Source of the DNA: Clostridia bacterium
GTDB lineage: Bacteria; Bacillota; Clostridia; Oscillospirales; Acutalibacteraceae
DNA length: 64,000 nt
NCBI GenBank assembly: GCA_017430535.1
Contig: JAFRMR010000003.1
Span: 1-64,000, forward strand
Direction: 5' to 3'
In this document: piece by piece, positions 1-6,823 of the stretch
Position numbering within the stretch: position 1 is the first letter of the stretch
How the letters are laid out: every line of letters begins with the position of its first letter
The notes under the pieces: generated by a model
Database searches by the model: none
Seen by the model: only the letters and a program-made list of their open reading frames with translations
Told to the model about the DNA's origin: nothing
Translations under genes and position numbers: made by a program

Positions 1-57
1 CAGTGCCGAAAATACTTGGCCGGAAGCGGCCCGGGAAAATAGGTCGACGCCGACATT
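1..57 (+). rRNA. rrf: 5S ribosomal RNA, 3' part
   Basis: The first 57 bases match the 3' half of bacterial 5S rRNA: a GTGCCGA segment, a GC-rich helix (GGCC...GGCCC), the AATAGGTCG loop region and a closing GCCGAC arm. The 5' half lies outside the window. A tRNA gene follows within 10 bases, as at the end of many clostridial rRNA operons. The exact 3' end is approximate by a few bases. Confidence 0.85.
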
Positions 58-65
58 TCTTTTAA

Positions 66-141
66 GCCCTAATAGCTCAGTCGGTAGAGCACGCGGCTGT
101 TAACCGCGGTGTCACAGGTTCGAGTCCTGTTTGGGGCGCCA
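66..141 (+). tRNA. tRNA-Asn (anticodon GTT)
   Basis: A complete 76-base cloverleaf. The 7-bp acceptor stem GCCCTAA/TTGGGGC has one G-T pair, the T loop is TTCGAGTC, the anticodon loop is CTGTTAA, and CCA is encoded. It directly follows 5S rRNA, so it is probably cotranscribed with the rRNA operon. Its 3' end (136-141, GCGCCA) is the likely insertion site of the mobile element that starts at 142. Confidence 0.97.
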
Positions 142-145
142 ACTG

Positions 146-202
146 CAACGTATCCGAACTTTTTCTTTGAAAGAGAATTCTTCGGATGCGTTGTTTGTTT
201 TT
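146..202 (+). terminator. Intrinsic terminator downstream of tRNA-Asn
   Basis: The arms 146-158 (CAACGTATCCGAA) and 181-193 pair over 13 positions with one T-G wobble, and a T-rich stretch (TTTGTTTTT) follows. The loop contains a second small hairpin. It would end transcription of the rRNA/tRNA-Asn operon inside the left end of the inserted element. Confidence 0.6.
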
Positions 203-211
203 AAATTAAGG

Positions 212-251
212 AAAAAGCCCTGTGTACAGTGTTAATTCAGTACACAGGGCT
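212..251 (-). terminator. Intrinsic terminator for the left-end minus-strand genes
   Basis: A perfect 12-bp inverted repeat (216-227 and 240-251, AGCCCTGTGTAC) is followed on the minus strand by a run of five T. It lies 9 bases downstream of the broken small gene at 260-458 and probably ends the relaxase transcript. Confidence 0.8.
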
Positions 252-259
252 ACGTCTGT

Positions 260-458
260 TTAATTGGATTTTTCATTTTCAATCCTCTCGGCGTATTCAA
301 GTATTTCCGGTATAAACATCCGTGCAAGTATTGTTATCACTTCATCGGATACCGGTTCTTCTTCGCCGATCTGTTCAATAGTTTCATTTGTTATCACGAT
401 AGATTTAGCCAATTACGCGGTATACAAATATATCCATATCTTCAAATGACCTCTTCAT
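260..458 (-). pseudogene. Small frameshifted gene of unknown function
   Basis: An ATG at 458 sits 7 bases after a good GGAGG (466-470) and opens a frame of only 17 codons (MKRSFEDMDIFVYRVIG) that ends at a TAA. One frame over, an overlapping 50-codon stretch runs to a stop at 260 and has a coherent acidic sequence (ITNETIEQIGEEEPVSDEVI and beyond). A one-base frameshift joining the two would give one protein of about 65 residues. I do not recognise the family. Position after the relaxase suggests an accessory gene of the element. An alternative is a real 50-residue protein starting at TTG 412. Confidence 0.4.
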
Positions 459-505
459 TCATAATCCTCCTCTCTTTTGTATTTTACGGATGGGCGCGGT
501 CGTTA

Positions 506-556
506 CTTTGAAATCGGTTTCAAAGCCTGAAGGCACTTATGACTGTCGTGCTTCAG
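506..556. repeat. Two adjacent hairpins downstream of the relaxase gene
   Basis: CTTTGAAA (506-513) pairs perfectly with TTTCAAAG (518-525) around a 4-base loop. CTGAAGGCAC (527-536) pairs with GTGCTTCAG (548-556) with one bulge. They fill the gap between the relaxase stop (580) and the small gene start. They could be RNA processing or regulatory structures. Neither is followed by a T run, so they are not ordinary terminators. Confidence 0.4.
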
Positions 557-579
557 ATTGATAAAGTTTTCTGAAGTTG

Positions 580-1848
580 TCACCTTTCGGGTGAATAACG
601 GGATTTGGTTTTGTGTCTCTGTAAGGATTCAAGTCTGCGGCGTTCACGGTATTCATACAGCTCGTCGGCAAGTTTGTCTTTACCGCCTCGCATCTCAATT
701 ATGTCGGTAAGGCTGGTTCGCATAGAACTGTTTTCTTTTTCAAGCGTTTTGATTTTTTCATCCTTTTCGGTAACGGTCTGGTTTTCTTCTCTGAGCCGGT
801 TGTTCTCCGTAGTAAGAGCGATTATTGTTCTGTGCCAGGACCTGGCTTTATCAACAATGGATCTTATCGCGTTGCTGATTATAGGAATAATTCTCTTTCT
901 GTAATCGGCAGCCGTTTCCTTTTTCTCCGGCTGAGGCAGTATACTTGATACTTTCGGAATCTCTTTTTCGAAATCGCCGCGGATTGTTTTGACAAGAGTC
1001 GCTGTTTCATCAAGCTCGGCCTGAGCAATGGTTTTATCGTGAACAAGCTCGGTAATCTCATCTTCAAGCGCCGATTTTTCGGATTCAAGCTTATCAACCG
1101 CCATAACGCTTTTTCTGATTATGTTTTGCTTTTCTTCTTCGATATCCGATATTTCGGCTCTCAGATTCTCCGCCTGTTTTTCGAGAATGTATAAATCTTT
1201 TTCAAGATGTTCTTTTCCCGTCTGCGGATGATATACTTCCACTCCGTGATTGTTGCATATTGTCTCCAATCTCTCGTTTTCGAAATGTATCCATTTTACC
1301 TGAGCGGTTCCTTTGAATGTATCTGTAACAAAACCCATTTCCTCAAGCGCCTTGGATGAACTGACCTGCATTTTCATACCTCTCGTATAATTTGTTCCTA
1401 CAGGTATGTAGTCAATATGAACATGCGGAACTCCCTGTTCATCGGCGTGGTAGTAACAGCCGAACATATACATATTCGGATTCTTTTCCTTCCACCCTTC
1501 AACAAACTCGGTCAGAATCTCATAACTTAATTCTTCGGGTATTCTCTCTTCCATGTTACCTACCGATACAATCATTTCATAAGCGGTATGCTTCTGCTTG
1601 TCATTTCTGATTTTTTCATAATAATCGGATATTTTGCGGTCGTTCCGTTTTTGTCTCGAATTGTATTCGGCCACTGCGGAATCAAACAATTTGTGATATG
1701 CTTCTTTTTCCGTCAAATTGCAGTTGAGCCAAACTTCGTGTTTGCCGTTCGGATCAATATGCGCTTCTTTGTCGGTAATACGCTTGTCACGGATATTATG
1801 CTGCCTTGCGATTTTTGTTCCGACATGGGTTGCGATTGTATAAGGCAT
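580..1848 (-). CDS. MobV-type relaxase (plasmid recombination protein, Pre/Mob family)
   Basis: This protein would nick DNA at oriT and pilot the strand during mobilization. The 422-residue sequence shows the family's motif I region (QHNIRD, residues 16-21) and the metal-binding motif III HADEQGVPHVHID (134-146, with H142, H144 and D146). A long charged coiled coil follows at roughly 220-295. These are seen directly; the reaction is known for the family. The ATG lies one base after the stop codon of the upstream HTH gene, implying translational coupling. No type IV secretion genes are nearby, so transfer would depend on another element. Confidence 0.92.
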   Translation of the reverse strand: MPYTIATHVGTKIARQHNIRDKRITDKEAHIDPNGKHEVWLNCNLTEKEAYHKLFDSAVAEYNSRQKRNDRKISDYYEKIRNDKQKHTAYEMIVSVGNMEERIPEELSYEILTEFVEGWKEKNPNMYMFGCYYHADEQGVPHVHIDYIPVGTNYTRGMKMQVSSSKALEEMGFVTDTFKGTAQVKWIHFENERLETICNNHGVEVYHPQTGKEHLEKDLYILEKQAENLRAEISDIEEEKQNIIRKSVMAVDKLESEKSALEDEITELVHDKTIAQAELDETATLVKTIRGDFEKEIPKVSSILPQPEKKETAADYRKRIIPIISNAIRSIVDKARSWHRTIIALTTENNRLREENQTVTEKDEKIKTLEKENSSMRTSLTDIIEMRGGKDKLADELYEYRERRRLESLQRHKTKSRYSPER

Positions 1849-1849
1849 A

Positions 1850-2167
1850 TTACCTCTTCAGTATCCTGCAAACCGTCGCTTTGCTCACGCCGTAAAATGA
1901 GACAAGCTCGGCGATTGTCAGGCCCAAATCAAAATGATCTTTTCTTACCTCTTCCTCTTCTTCGGGGGAGAGTTTTCTTTTTCTCCCGCAGCTGTGATGA
2001 ACAGCGGGCGTGAGCATATACTGCAGATACCGTTTGTTGCCGTAACCCGAATTCTCCTTCACAAATTCATAATGATACAGATATGATATTGTTTTTAAGA
2101 ATTCATCTTTCTCTGTTTCATCGCCGTTTTCAACTTCAATGCTGAGTTTAATACTCGTTGTTATCAA
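1850..2167 (-). CDS. Small helix-turn-helix protein upstream of the relaxase
   Basis: A 105-residue protein. Its C-terminal third (about 62-105) reads as a Hin/resolvase-like helix-turn-helix: LSPEEEEEVRKDH, then LTIAELVSFYGVSKATVCRI. There is no catalytic recombinase domain, so it is probably a DNA-binding accessory factor, perhaps acting at oriT or on the operon promoter. It is the first gene of the minus-strand mobilization operon and is driven by the promoter at 2398-2426. The family is not identified with certainty. Confidence 0.7.
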   Translation of the reverse strand: MITTSIKLSIEVENGDETEKDEFLKTISYLYHYEFVKENSGYGNKRYLQYMLTPAVHHSCGRKRKLSPEEEEEVRKDHFDLGLTIAELVSFYGVSKATVCRILKR

Positions 2168-2256
2168 CCTTCCTTCTTGTTTCAGATTTGTTTCATAATG
2201 AACATATTTTGTGCACGTGTTTCGTTACTGACTTGTGACCTTGTCAAAAGCAGTAA

Positions 2257-2296
2257 CTCAATACCGGTTATGACATGCCATCACAACCGGATTGAG
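2257..2296. other. Candidate origin of transfer (oriT)
   Basis: CTCAAT-A-CCGGTT (2257-2269) and AACCGGATTGAG (2285-2296) form a 12-bp stem with a single bulged A and a 15-base loop (2270-2284). It is followed by a GC-rich stretch (CTGCCGGCGGCACAGCTGCG, 2299-2318) unlike its AT-rich surroundings. The site lies about 90 bases upstream of the first mobilization gene and is non-coding, where oriT of mobilizable elements usually sits. The structure is seen directly; the role is inferred from position. Confidence 0.4.
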
Positions 2297-2397
2297 GCCT
2301 GCCGGCGGCACAGCTGCGGCTGAGGGTTGCTGAACATTTTAATCATCTCCCTTCGTGATAGATTAATACTAATCATATATGCTTAGTATCCAATTAC

Positions 2398-2426
2398 AAT
2401 ATATCATAAAATGTTCAGTATGTCAA
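2398..2426 (-). promoter_or_regulatory. Promoter of the mobilization operon
   Basis: On the minus strand, TTGACA (2426-2421), a 17-base spacer and TATATT (2403-2398) match the sigma-A consensus. It drives the HTH-relaxase unit and contains one arm of the inverted repeat shared with the divergent XRE promoter. Confidence 0.75.
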
Positions 2427-2463
2427 GCAAAATATTAAGCAATACTGATAAATGTGCTTGACA
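2421..2463. promoter_or_regulatory. Shared operator, inverted repeat over two divergent -35 boxes
   Basis: TGTCAAGCA (2421-2429) and TGCTTGACA (2455-2463) are perfect inverted copies separated by 25 bases. Each arm contains the -35 hexamer of one of two diverging promoters. One factor bound here could repress both. The XRE protein encoded at 2519 is the obvious candidate. Confidence 0.6.
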
Positions 2464-2486
2464 TAGCAAATCCGATATGCTATGAT
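2458..2486 (+). promoter_or_regulatory. Promoter of the XRE regulator gene
   Basis: TTGACA (2458-2463), a 17-base spacer and TATGAT (2481-2486) are near-consensus sigma-A elements. The start codon is 33 bases downstream behind GCGGAGG. Confidence 0.8.
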
Positions 2487-2518
2487 AACCTCACATAATT
2501 AACTGCGGAGGTATTATC

Positions 2519-3001
2519 ATGGCTATATCGGAAAGGATACATTTCTTCAGGACGAAGAATAATATGACTATGAAAGAGCTGGGGAACAGACTGGGATTCT
2601 CCGAGAAAACCGCAGATGTGAGGATCGCCCAATATGAGACAGCGAAGAGATTGCCGAAGGCGGATACAACCGAAAAGCTTGCGGCAATATTCAATGTATC
2701 ACCCGAGGCATTGAATGTTCCCGACATAGACAGTTACACGGGACTTATGCACACCCTGTTTGCTCTTGAAGATATGTATGGTTTATACATAGATGACATA
2801 GACGGAGAACTCTGCCTGAGACTCGACAAGACAAAAGGTACAACCTACGCCACTCTTTTTGAAATGCTTTTTGCCTGGAACCGGAAGAGGAAGGCAATGA
2901 GACGGGGCGAGCTGTCAAAGGACGATTATGATACATTTCGATACAACTTCAAATTGCCGGATACCGATATGATTACGGCGGATGTACCAAGGGAGGAATA
3001 A
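2519..3001 (+). CDS. XRE-family transcriptional regulator of the mobile element
   Basis: A 160-residue protein with an N-terminal lambda-repressor-type helix-turn-helix (about 5-65: ISERIHFFRTKNNMTMKELG, then FSEKTADVRIAQYETAKRLP). The C-terminal extension holds a QYE/W-like helical stretch typical of clostridial element regulators. GCGGAGG precedes the ATG at normal spacing. It is transcribed divergently from the relaxase operon. With the shared operator, it probably represses itself and mobilization. That regulation is inferred, not shown. Confidence 0.85.
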   Translation: MAISERIHFFRTKNNMTMKELGNRLGFSEKTADVRIAQYETAKRLPKADTTEKLAAIFNVSPEALNVPDIDSYTGLMHTLFALEDMYGLYIDDIDGELCLRLDKTKGTTYATLFEMLFAWNRKRKAMRRGELSKDDYDTFRYNFKLPDTDMITADVPREE

Positions 3002-3061
3002 ACATTATTTTTCCCTTACCATTTATTTCGCTACATTTTGAAACAGAATCCAATAATATCA

Positions 3062-3096
3062 AAGGGTACGGAGATTTCAATGTTCTCCGTACCCTT
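3062..3096. terminator. Stem-loop after the XRE gene
   Basis: A perfect 12-bp stem (AAGGGTACGGAG, 3062-3073, with 3085-3096) and an 11-base loop lie 60 bases after the XRE stop. No clean T run follows on either strand, so termination efficiency is uncertain. The rest of 3097-3236 is AT-rich and I see no gene in it. Confidence 0.45.
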
Positions 3097-3255
3097 AAAA
3101 ATGTAAGAAATATTCCATTGTTCAATTGCTCGGTTATTTTACATTTTGGCCGTTTTTTTTTACGTTTTCATAAAAGTTATTGACATTTGAATAATTCTGA
3201 AGATATTGTAGTGTGTCATCTAATGATTTGCCTTGGCAAACTGGAATTTGTCTGA

Positions 3256-3411
3256 CTATTTCTCTTGCAGAGACTTTCCGTAAAAAAATCTTCCGGTCAA
3301 AAATACGCACAGTCCAAAAACAGTGGACAGTACCATGATTACATATCCCGATTTCGTTATTTTACCTTCTTCAGTTCTTAAATCGTTGTTTTTTCCAAAG
3401 AGTTTAATCAT
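3256..3411 (-). CDS. Small single-pass membrane protein, unknown function
   Basis: A 51-codon reading frame (MIKLFGKNNDLRTEEGKITK at the N-terminus). Residues about 22-44 form one hydrophobic segment (GYVIMVLSTVFGLCVFLTG) followed by a basic tail. A GGAG motif lies 8 bases upstream of the ATG. The short polar N-terminus and single membrane span are seen directly. I do not recognise the family. It is bracketed by two copies of the 14-bp palindrome and follows the EamA gene on the same strand. Confidence 0.6.
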   Translation of the reverse strand: MIKLFGKNNDLRTEEGKITKSGYVIMVLSTVFGLCVFLTGRFFYGKSLQEK

Positions 3412-3514
3412 AATTCAGTCTCCAAATCCCGGTTTGCATTATTTTTTCTTCGCAGCCAATCCGTTAAATCGGTATTTATTTGGTTCGCCGAACAATATCT
3501 GCGGTTCTGTTTGT

Positions 3515-3928
3515 TCACAGCACCATAATCAGTGTTCCGGCGCCTATCAGCACGCAGCCGATTACGGATTTAACCGTAAATGATTCATGAAGAAAGACAA
3601 ACGCGAGAATCAGCGTAATAACGACGCTCAGCTTGTCTATCGGTACGACTTTTGAAATATCACCCAGCTGAATAGCTTTATAATAGCAGAGCCAGGATGC
3701 GCCCGTGGCAATTCCCGATAAAATAAGAAATATCCAGCTTTTTCTGCCAATTTGCAACAGACCGGATTGAGCGTTTGTAATAAACACCATAATCCACGCC
3801 ATTGCCACCACAACAACTGTGCGCACAGCCGTTGCGAGGTTTGAATCGACGCCTTCAATACCAACCTTTGCAAGTATTGAGGTGAGCGCCGCAAAAACAG
3901 CGGACAGAATTGCAAACACAAGCCACAT
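3515..3928 (-). CDS. EamA-family (DMT superfamily) small transporter
   Basis: A 137-residue integral membrane protein with five predicted hydrophobic segments (about 2-22, 33-51, 64-82, 94-112 and 118-136). Between segments 3 and 4 it has the EamA signature ASWLCYYKAIQLGDISKVVP. It is one EamA repeat, half the length of the usual ten-segment transporters, so it would work as a dimer. The substrate is unknown; relatives export metabolites or small drugs. A GGAGG precedes the ATG at a rather long distance (11 bases). The upstream leader contains one of the 14-bp palindromes. Confidence 0.85.
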   Translation of the reverse strand: MWLVFAILSAVFAALTSILAKVGIEGVDSNLATAVRTVVVVAMAWIMVFITNAQSGLLQIGRKSWIFLILSGIATGASWLCYYKAIQLGDISKVVPIDKLSVVITLILAFVFLHESFTVKSVIGCVLIGAGTLIMVL

Positions 3929-4020
3929 AATCTCTTTTGCCTCCGCAAATCCCGATTTGTATTATTCTTTCTGTGTGATTTATCCCGATAAACCGGAATT
4001 TGTTTCACTAAAACCAGTAT

Positions 4021-4509
4021 TTATCGTGATTTTTCCATATAAACGTGTTCGTCGGTTCTGTTGTATTCACGAAAACCGCACTTTTTATAAACGCATATCG
4101 CCCTTCCATTTTCGGGATTAGCTCTCAAAACGATCTTCTGCAATCCGAATTGTTTAAAACCGAATTCCAAAAGCGACCCAACGGCTTCGGTCCCGTATCC
4201 TTTATTCTGCTTTTTTGCGGTTATGGCGATTCCGAGTTCCTTGACCGAATCACTGATCTCCATGAGTTCGATATTCCCGATAAAGGCCCCGGTTTTCTTC
4301 TCGATCATGGAAAAGATCACGGCTTTTTCTTCAAGCTTTTTACGTACCCATACGGTTTCGTCTTCCGCGGTAAACTGCCTGTCTCTTTTAGTTTTATATA
4401 TAAACCTGTTGACGTTTTCGTTATCATTTATCATTATGAGGTAATCGTTTATCAAGAGTTCCGATATTTCGACAAAGCTGATCCTGTCAGATTCAAATAT
4501 TTGTTTCAA
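4021..4509 (-). CDS. GNAT-family N-acetyltransferase (RimJ/RimL-like)
   Basis: A 162-residue Acetyltransf_3-type protein. The acetyl-CoA site motif is QNKGYGTEAVG (about 105-115), and a later segment ANPENGRAICVYKKCGF matches the RimJ/RimL pattern. The start is TTG at 4509, chosen because GGAGGG (4516-4521) lies 6 bases upstream and no better in-frame start exists. The substrate cannot be predicted; relatives acetylate protein N-termini or small amines. It is a cargo gene of the element, flanked by two copies of the 14-bp palindrome. Confidence 0.88.
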   Translation of the reverse strand: MKQIFESDRISFVEISELLINDYLIMINDNENVNRFIYKTKRDRQFTAEDETVWVRKKLEEKAVIFSMIEKKTGAFIGNIELMEISDSVKELGIAITAKKQNKGYGTEAVGSLLEFGFKQFGLQKIVLRANPENGRAICVYKKCGFREYNRTDEHVYMEKSR

Positions 4510-4641
4510 GTTCTTCCCTCCGCAAATTCCGATTTGTATTGTTTATTTTCTTTCAGCAGAGAAAATATATCCGAATTCCGTTTCTGTTATTTCAACATTT
4601 TCAAACCCGGATAATGATAAATAACATCGTTATTCATAAGT

Positions 4642-5181
4642 TTATTTACATTGCTCCACAATCTTTTTCAGTTCGCCCATAACCCGTTCTTTGCCGTATT
4701 CGGTCTGATACCAATTATCCCTGCTGATACCGAAGCCGTCAAAGGTAACAACCGTGAAATCTACACCGGGGAAATATATTTGATATAATAGCTGGCAGCG
4801 TTTTGCGTGAAAGGACTTGCAGACGATCAAAGCCTTGCGTATCATCAAGCCGTTTTCATCAACAACACATTTTGCAAATTCGGCGTTTTGCTTCGTGTAT
4901 CCCGATTCCCGCTCACCGTAAATATCATCTTCGCGCACACCGCTTTTCAGAAGAATATCCTTATAGAAGTCATATTCGGTTTCATATTCCGGCAACGGAA
5001 AGTTGTCACGCTTGACGCTGTATTTGCCGCCGATAATAACGGTATCGGCAAAACCTCTGTGATATAAATCCGCAGCAAGCCGGGCGGCATCGGGCAATGA
5101 CCCTCCGACAACAAAGACTGCGTCCGCTTTGCAGGGCTCGGTTCCGATAAAAATATAATCTGTGATTTCCTTGATATTCAT
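4642..5181 (-). CDS. YdcF/SanA-like DUF218 protein
   Basis: A 179-residue protein with the DUF218 pattern: ADAVFVVGGSLPDAARLAADL near the N-terminus, a central VIIGGKYS strand, SGYTKQNAEF and a late KALIVCKSFHAKRC segment. It has no membrane span, unlike many SanA relatives, so it is probably cytosolic. Family function is poorly defined (E. coli YdcF binds S-adenosylmethionine). The gene follows the transglutaminase-like gene by 17 bases without a clear ribosome binding site, suggesting cotranscription. Confidence 0.75.
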   Translation of the reverse strand: MNIKEITDYIFIGTEPCKADAVFVVGGSLPDAARLAADLYHRGFADTVIIGGKYSVKRDNFPLPEYETEYDFYKDILLKSGVREDDIYGERESGYTKQNAEFAKCVVDENGLMIRKALIVCKSFHAKRCQLLYQIYFPGVDFTVVTFDGFGISRDNWYQTEYGKERVMGELKKIVEQCK

Positions 5182-5198
5182 ATAATTATTCTATTCAG

Positions 5199-6005
5199 TC
5201 AAAGAGCTAATGTTTTCGGCACTCTCGTATCAAAAACCACTCCGCATACTTTTGACAGTTCTTTTCTACAGCGCTTATTTGTTTCCCATGTTGATATGTT
5301 TGCCATTAAATCTCTGATAAAAGCGTCGAAATAATAATCTTTGAATTCTTCTGTTCCGAGAAAAGAATAACCGTTTACCGTCACAGAACGGTTATTCAAA
5401 ACGCACTCACTTAGTTCATAAACTGACATATTTCTTCCGCGGTCATTGCTGAAATAACAGTTAAATGAAGGGTCAAGAACAATAAACCGGTTTTCTTCCT
5501 TAAGCCATATATTCACCAGAAAATGGCTGCCGCCGCCATTTGACATACAGCATACGGGCAGCGAATTTATTCCATATGAATTAAGTATATCCGTTAAAGC
5601 AATTGCCTTTGCTCTGCAGTTTATTGCTTTTTTAAACGGTTGGTTAAAAGAATATCGCAGTATTTCCATACCGTCATCAGGAAGAATGTTTCTCGTTGCT
5701 CCGCAATAATATGTATGCTTTGTCAGATAATTCATTATTGCAAAAGCATTTTCTTTATCTGTTAATTCATCAGAATAAGGAAAGCCATATTTTCTGCCTA
5801 AATTACTGTGCTCCGGAATAACACAAAACAACTCACTTTGTTTCGCTTTACATTTTACTGTATTATCCACCACGGTTAATACTTGCGGTTTATAGTCATC
5901 AGCACATTTCTTCAAAAATGATGTGTATTCTTCTTTTGATGAAATCAACTTTTTCCTGCAATAAAGCCGTGTTTTAGCTCTGCTGATACGAAATAGCAAA
6001 TTCAT
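5199..6005 (-). CDS. Transglutaminase-like (papain-fold) protein
   Basis: A 268-residue soluble protein. The Cys-His-Asp triad of the transglutaminase-like superfamily is visible: C130 in NCRAKAIALTDIL, H161 in GGGSHFLVNIW and D178 in FIVLDPSFN. No signal peptide is seen. Members act as peptidases, amidases or cross-linking enzymes; the substrate here is unknown. The ATG lies two bases after the stop of the upstream acetyltransferase, so the two are translationally coupled and may act on the same target. Confidence 0.78.
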   Translation of the reverse strand: MNLLFRISRAKTRLYCRKKLISSKEEYTSFLKKCADDYKPQVLTVVDNTVKCKAKQSELFCVIPEHSNLGRKYGFPYSDELTDKENAFAIMNYLTKHTYYCGATRNILPDDGMEILRYSFNQPFKKAINCRAKAIALTDILNSYGINSLPVCCMSNGGGSHFLVNIWLKEENRFIVLDPSFNCYFSNDRGRNMSVYELSECVLNNRSVTVNGYSFLGTEEFKDYYFDAFIRDLMANISTWETNKRCRKELSKVCGVVFDTRVPKTLAL

Positions 6006-6007
6006 TA

Positions 6008-6487
6008 TTAAACATCCTTCTTCATAAATCCAACAGTAAACGGCAGATGTTCAAAGTGGCTCGTTCCAGTCGATACAAATCCATTCTGCAAATACCACTG
6101 TTTTAACTGTTCGTTTTCTTCCATAATGCCGATTTTCAGCAGTTTTCCGTTTTGCTCATGAACAGTTTCTTCGGCATAATCCAACAGATCTTTTCCGATT
6201 CCGCAGTGACGGTATTCCGGAAGTACGGAAAGATGATCCAGTTCCCAGGTTTCACAGTCAATCTGTTTCAATGAGAAGAAACCGACTGGCTTTGAACCCG
6301 AGCAATACAAAAACATCCGTTTGCCAGATTCAAATGAATGCTGCAGTTTGTTAAGCGTCATAAAAGTAGTATGCCCGGGACAGTTTTCCTTTGTTAAATG
6401 GAATTCATCCGCCACCGTAGCAAAGCTCTTTTGTATAATCTCTAAACTAATTGGTAATTTTGATTTATCTTCAATTTCAAGTATCAT
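6008..6487 (-). CDS. GNAT-family N-acetyltransferase
   Basis: A 159-residue Acetyltransf_1 protein with LDHLSVLPEYRHCGIGKDLL (about 83-102), the acetyl-CoA pyrophosphate-binding motif R-x-x-G-x-G, and a C-terminal WYLQNGFVSTGTSHFEHLPF segment typical of small-molecule or peptide acetyltransferases. It is the first gene of a minus-strand unit with the transglutaminase-like and DUF218 genes. A consensus promoter lies just upstream (6520-6548). The substrate is unknown. Confidence 0.88.
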   Translation of the reverse strand: MILEIEDKSKLPISLEIIQKSFATVADEFHLTKENCPGHTTFMTLNKLQHSFESGKRMFLYCSGSKPVGFFSLKQIDCETWELDHLSVLPEYRHCGIGKDLLDYAEETVHEQNGKLLKIGIMEENEQLKQWYLQNGFVSTGTSHFEHLPFTVGFMKKDV

Positions 6488-6519
6488 ATTTCAAGCTACC
6501 CTTTTGTTTTCTATTGAAA

Positions 6520-6548
6520 ATAATATCATATTTTCTGTGCTCATTCAA
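6520..6548 (-). promoter_or_regulatory. Promoter of the acetyltransferase-transglutaminase unit
   Basis: On the minus strand TTGAAT (6548-6543), a 17-base spacer and TATTAT (6525-6520). The rest of the 6488-6823 gap holds only a weak 6-bp hairpin near 6686-6712 and the terminator at 6759. I see no gene in it. Confidence 0.65.
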
Positions 6549-6758
6549 GGAAAAGTGCGAAAGTGTAACACTACATTACAAAAATGATTATGTATGTTTT
6601 AAGGTGGCAATAATAGTTTCATTGTATTGGCAGCACAAACGGAAGAGTGTTCCTCTTCCTATATAGGAGTCAATTAAAAACCCGCAATCCCTTGTGAATC
6701 ATATGATTGCAGCAATTAAGCTATAAGATGAAACCACGATTTACTCCAAAAATGAAAA

Positions 6759-6782
6759 GAGCCGGGGCGAAGGCCTCGGCTC
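6759..6782 (-). terminator. Intrinsic terminator of the sigma/anti-sigma operon
   Basis: A 10-bp stem (6759-6768 with 6773-6782, one G-T pair) and a GAAG/CTTC loop are followed on the minus strand by TTTTCATTTTT. It lies 42 bases beyond the anti-sigma stop codon. Confidence 0.8.
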
Positions 6783-6823
6783 AATTCGCTATTGATTATT
6801 ACTTGTTTGGGGATTATAAGTTT

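Larger units (their letters stand above)
3237..4536. repeat. Palindrome family CAAAYYSSRRTTTG, five copies among cargo genes
   Basis: Copies lie at 3237-3250, 3423-3436, 3946-3959, 3989-4002 and 4523-4536, for example CAAATCCCGATTTG. On the minus strand, copies lie just upstream of the ribosome binding site of three consecutive genes (small protein, EamA, GNAT). Two of those genes also have a copy 6-18 bases after their stop codon. Flanking bases (TTATT, TTTCTT) are similar as well. Two more copies occur at 17,121 and 17,897, outside the element. They may be a dispersed repeat, a shared leader or an operator. Confidence 0.55.

Noticed and set aside
3237-4536. Integron gene-cassette array with attC sites
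   Set aside because: The palindromes are 14 bp and lack the RYYYAAC/GTTRRRY core pair of attC. No integron integrase is present.
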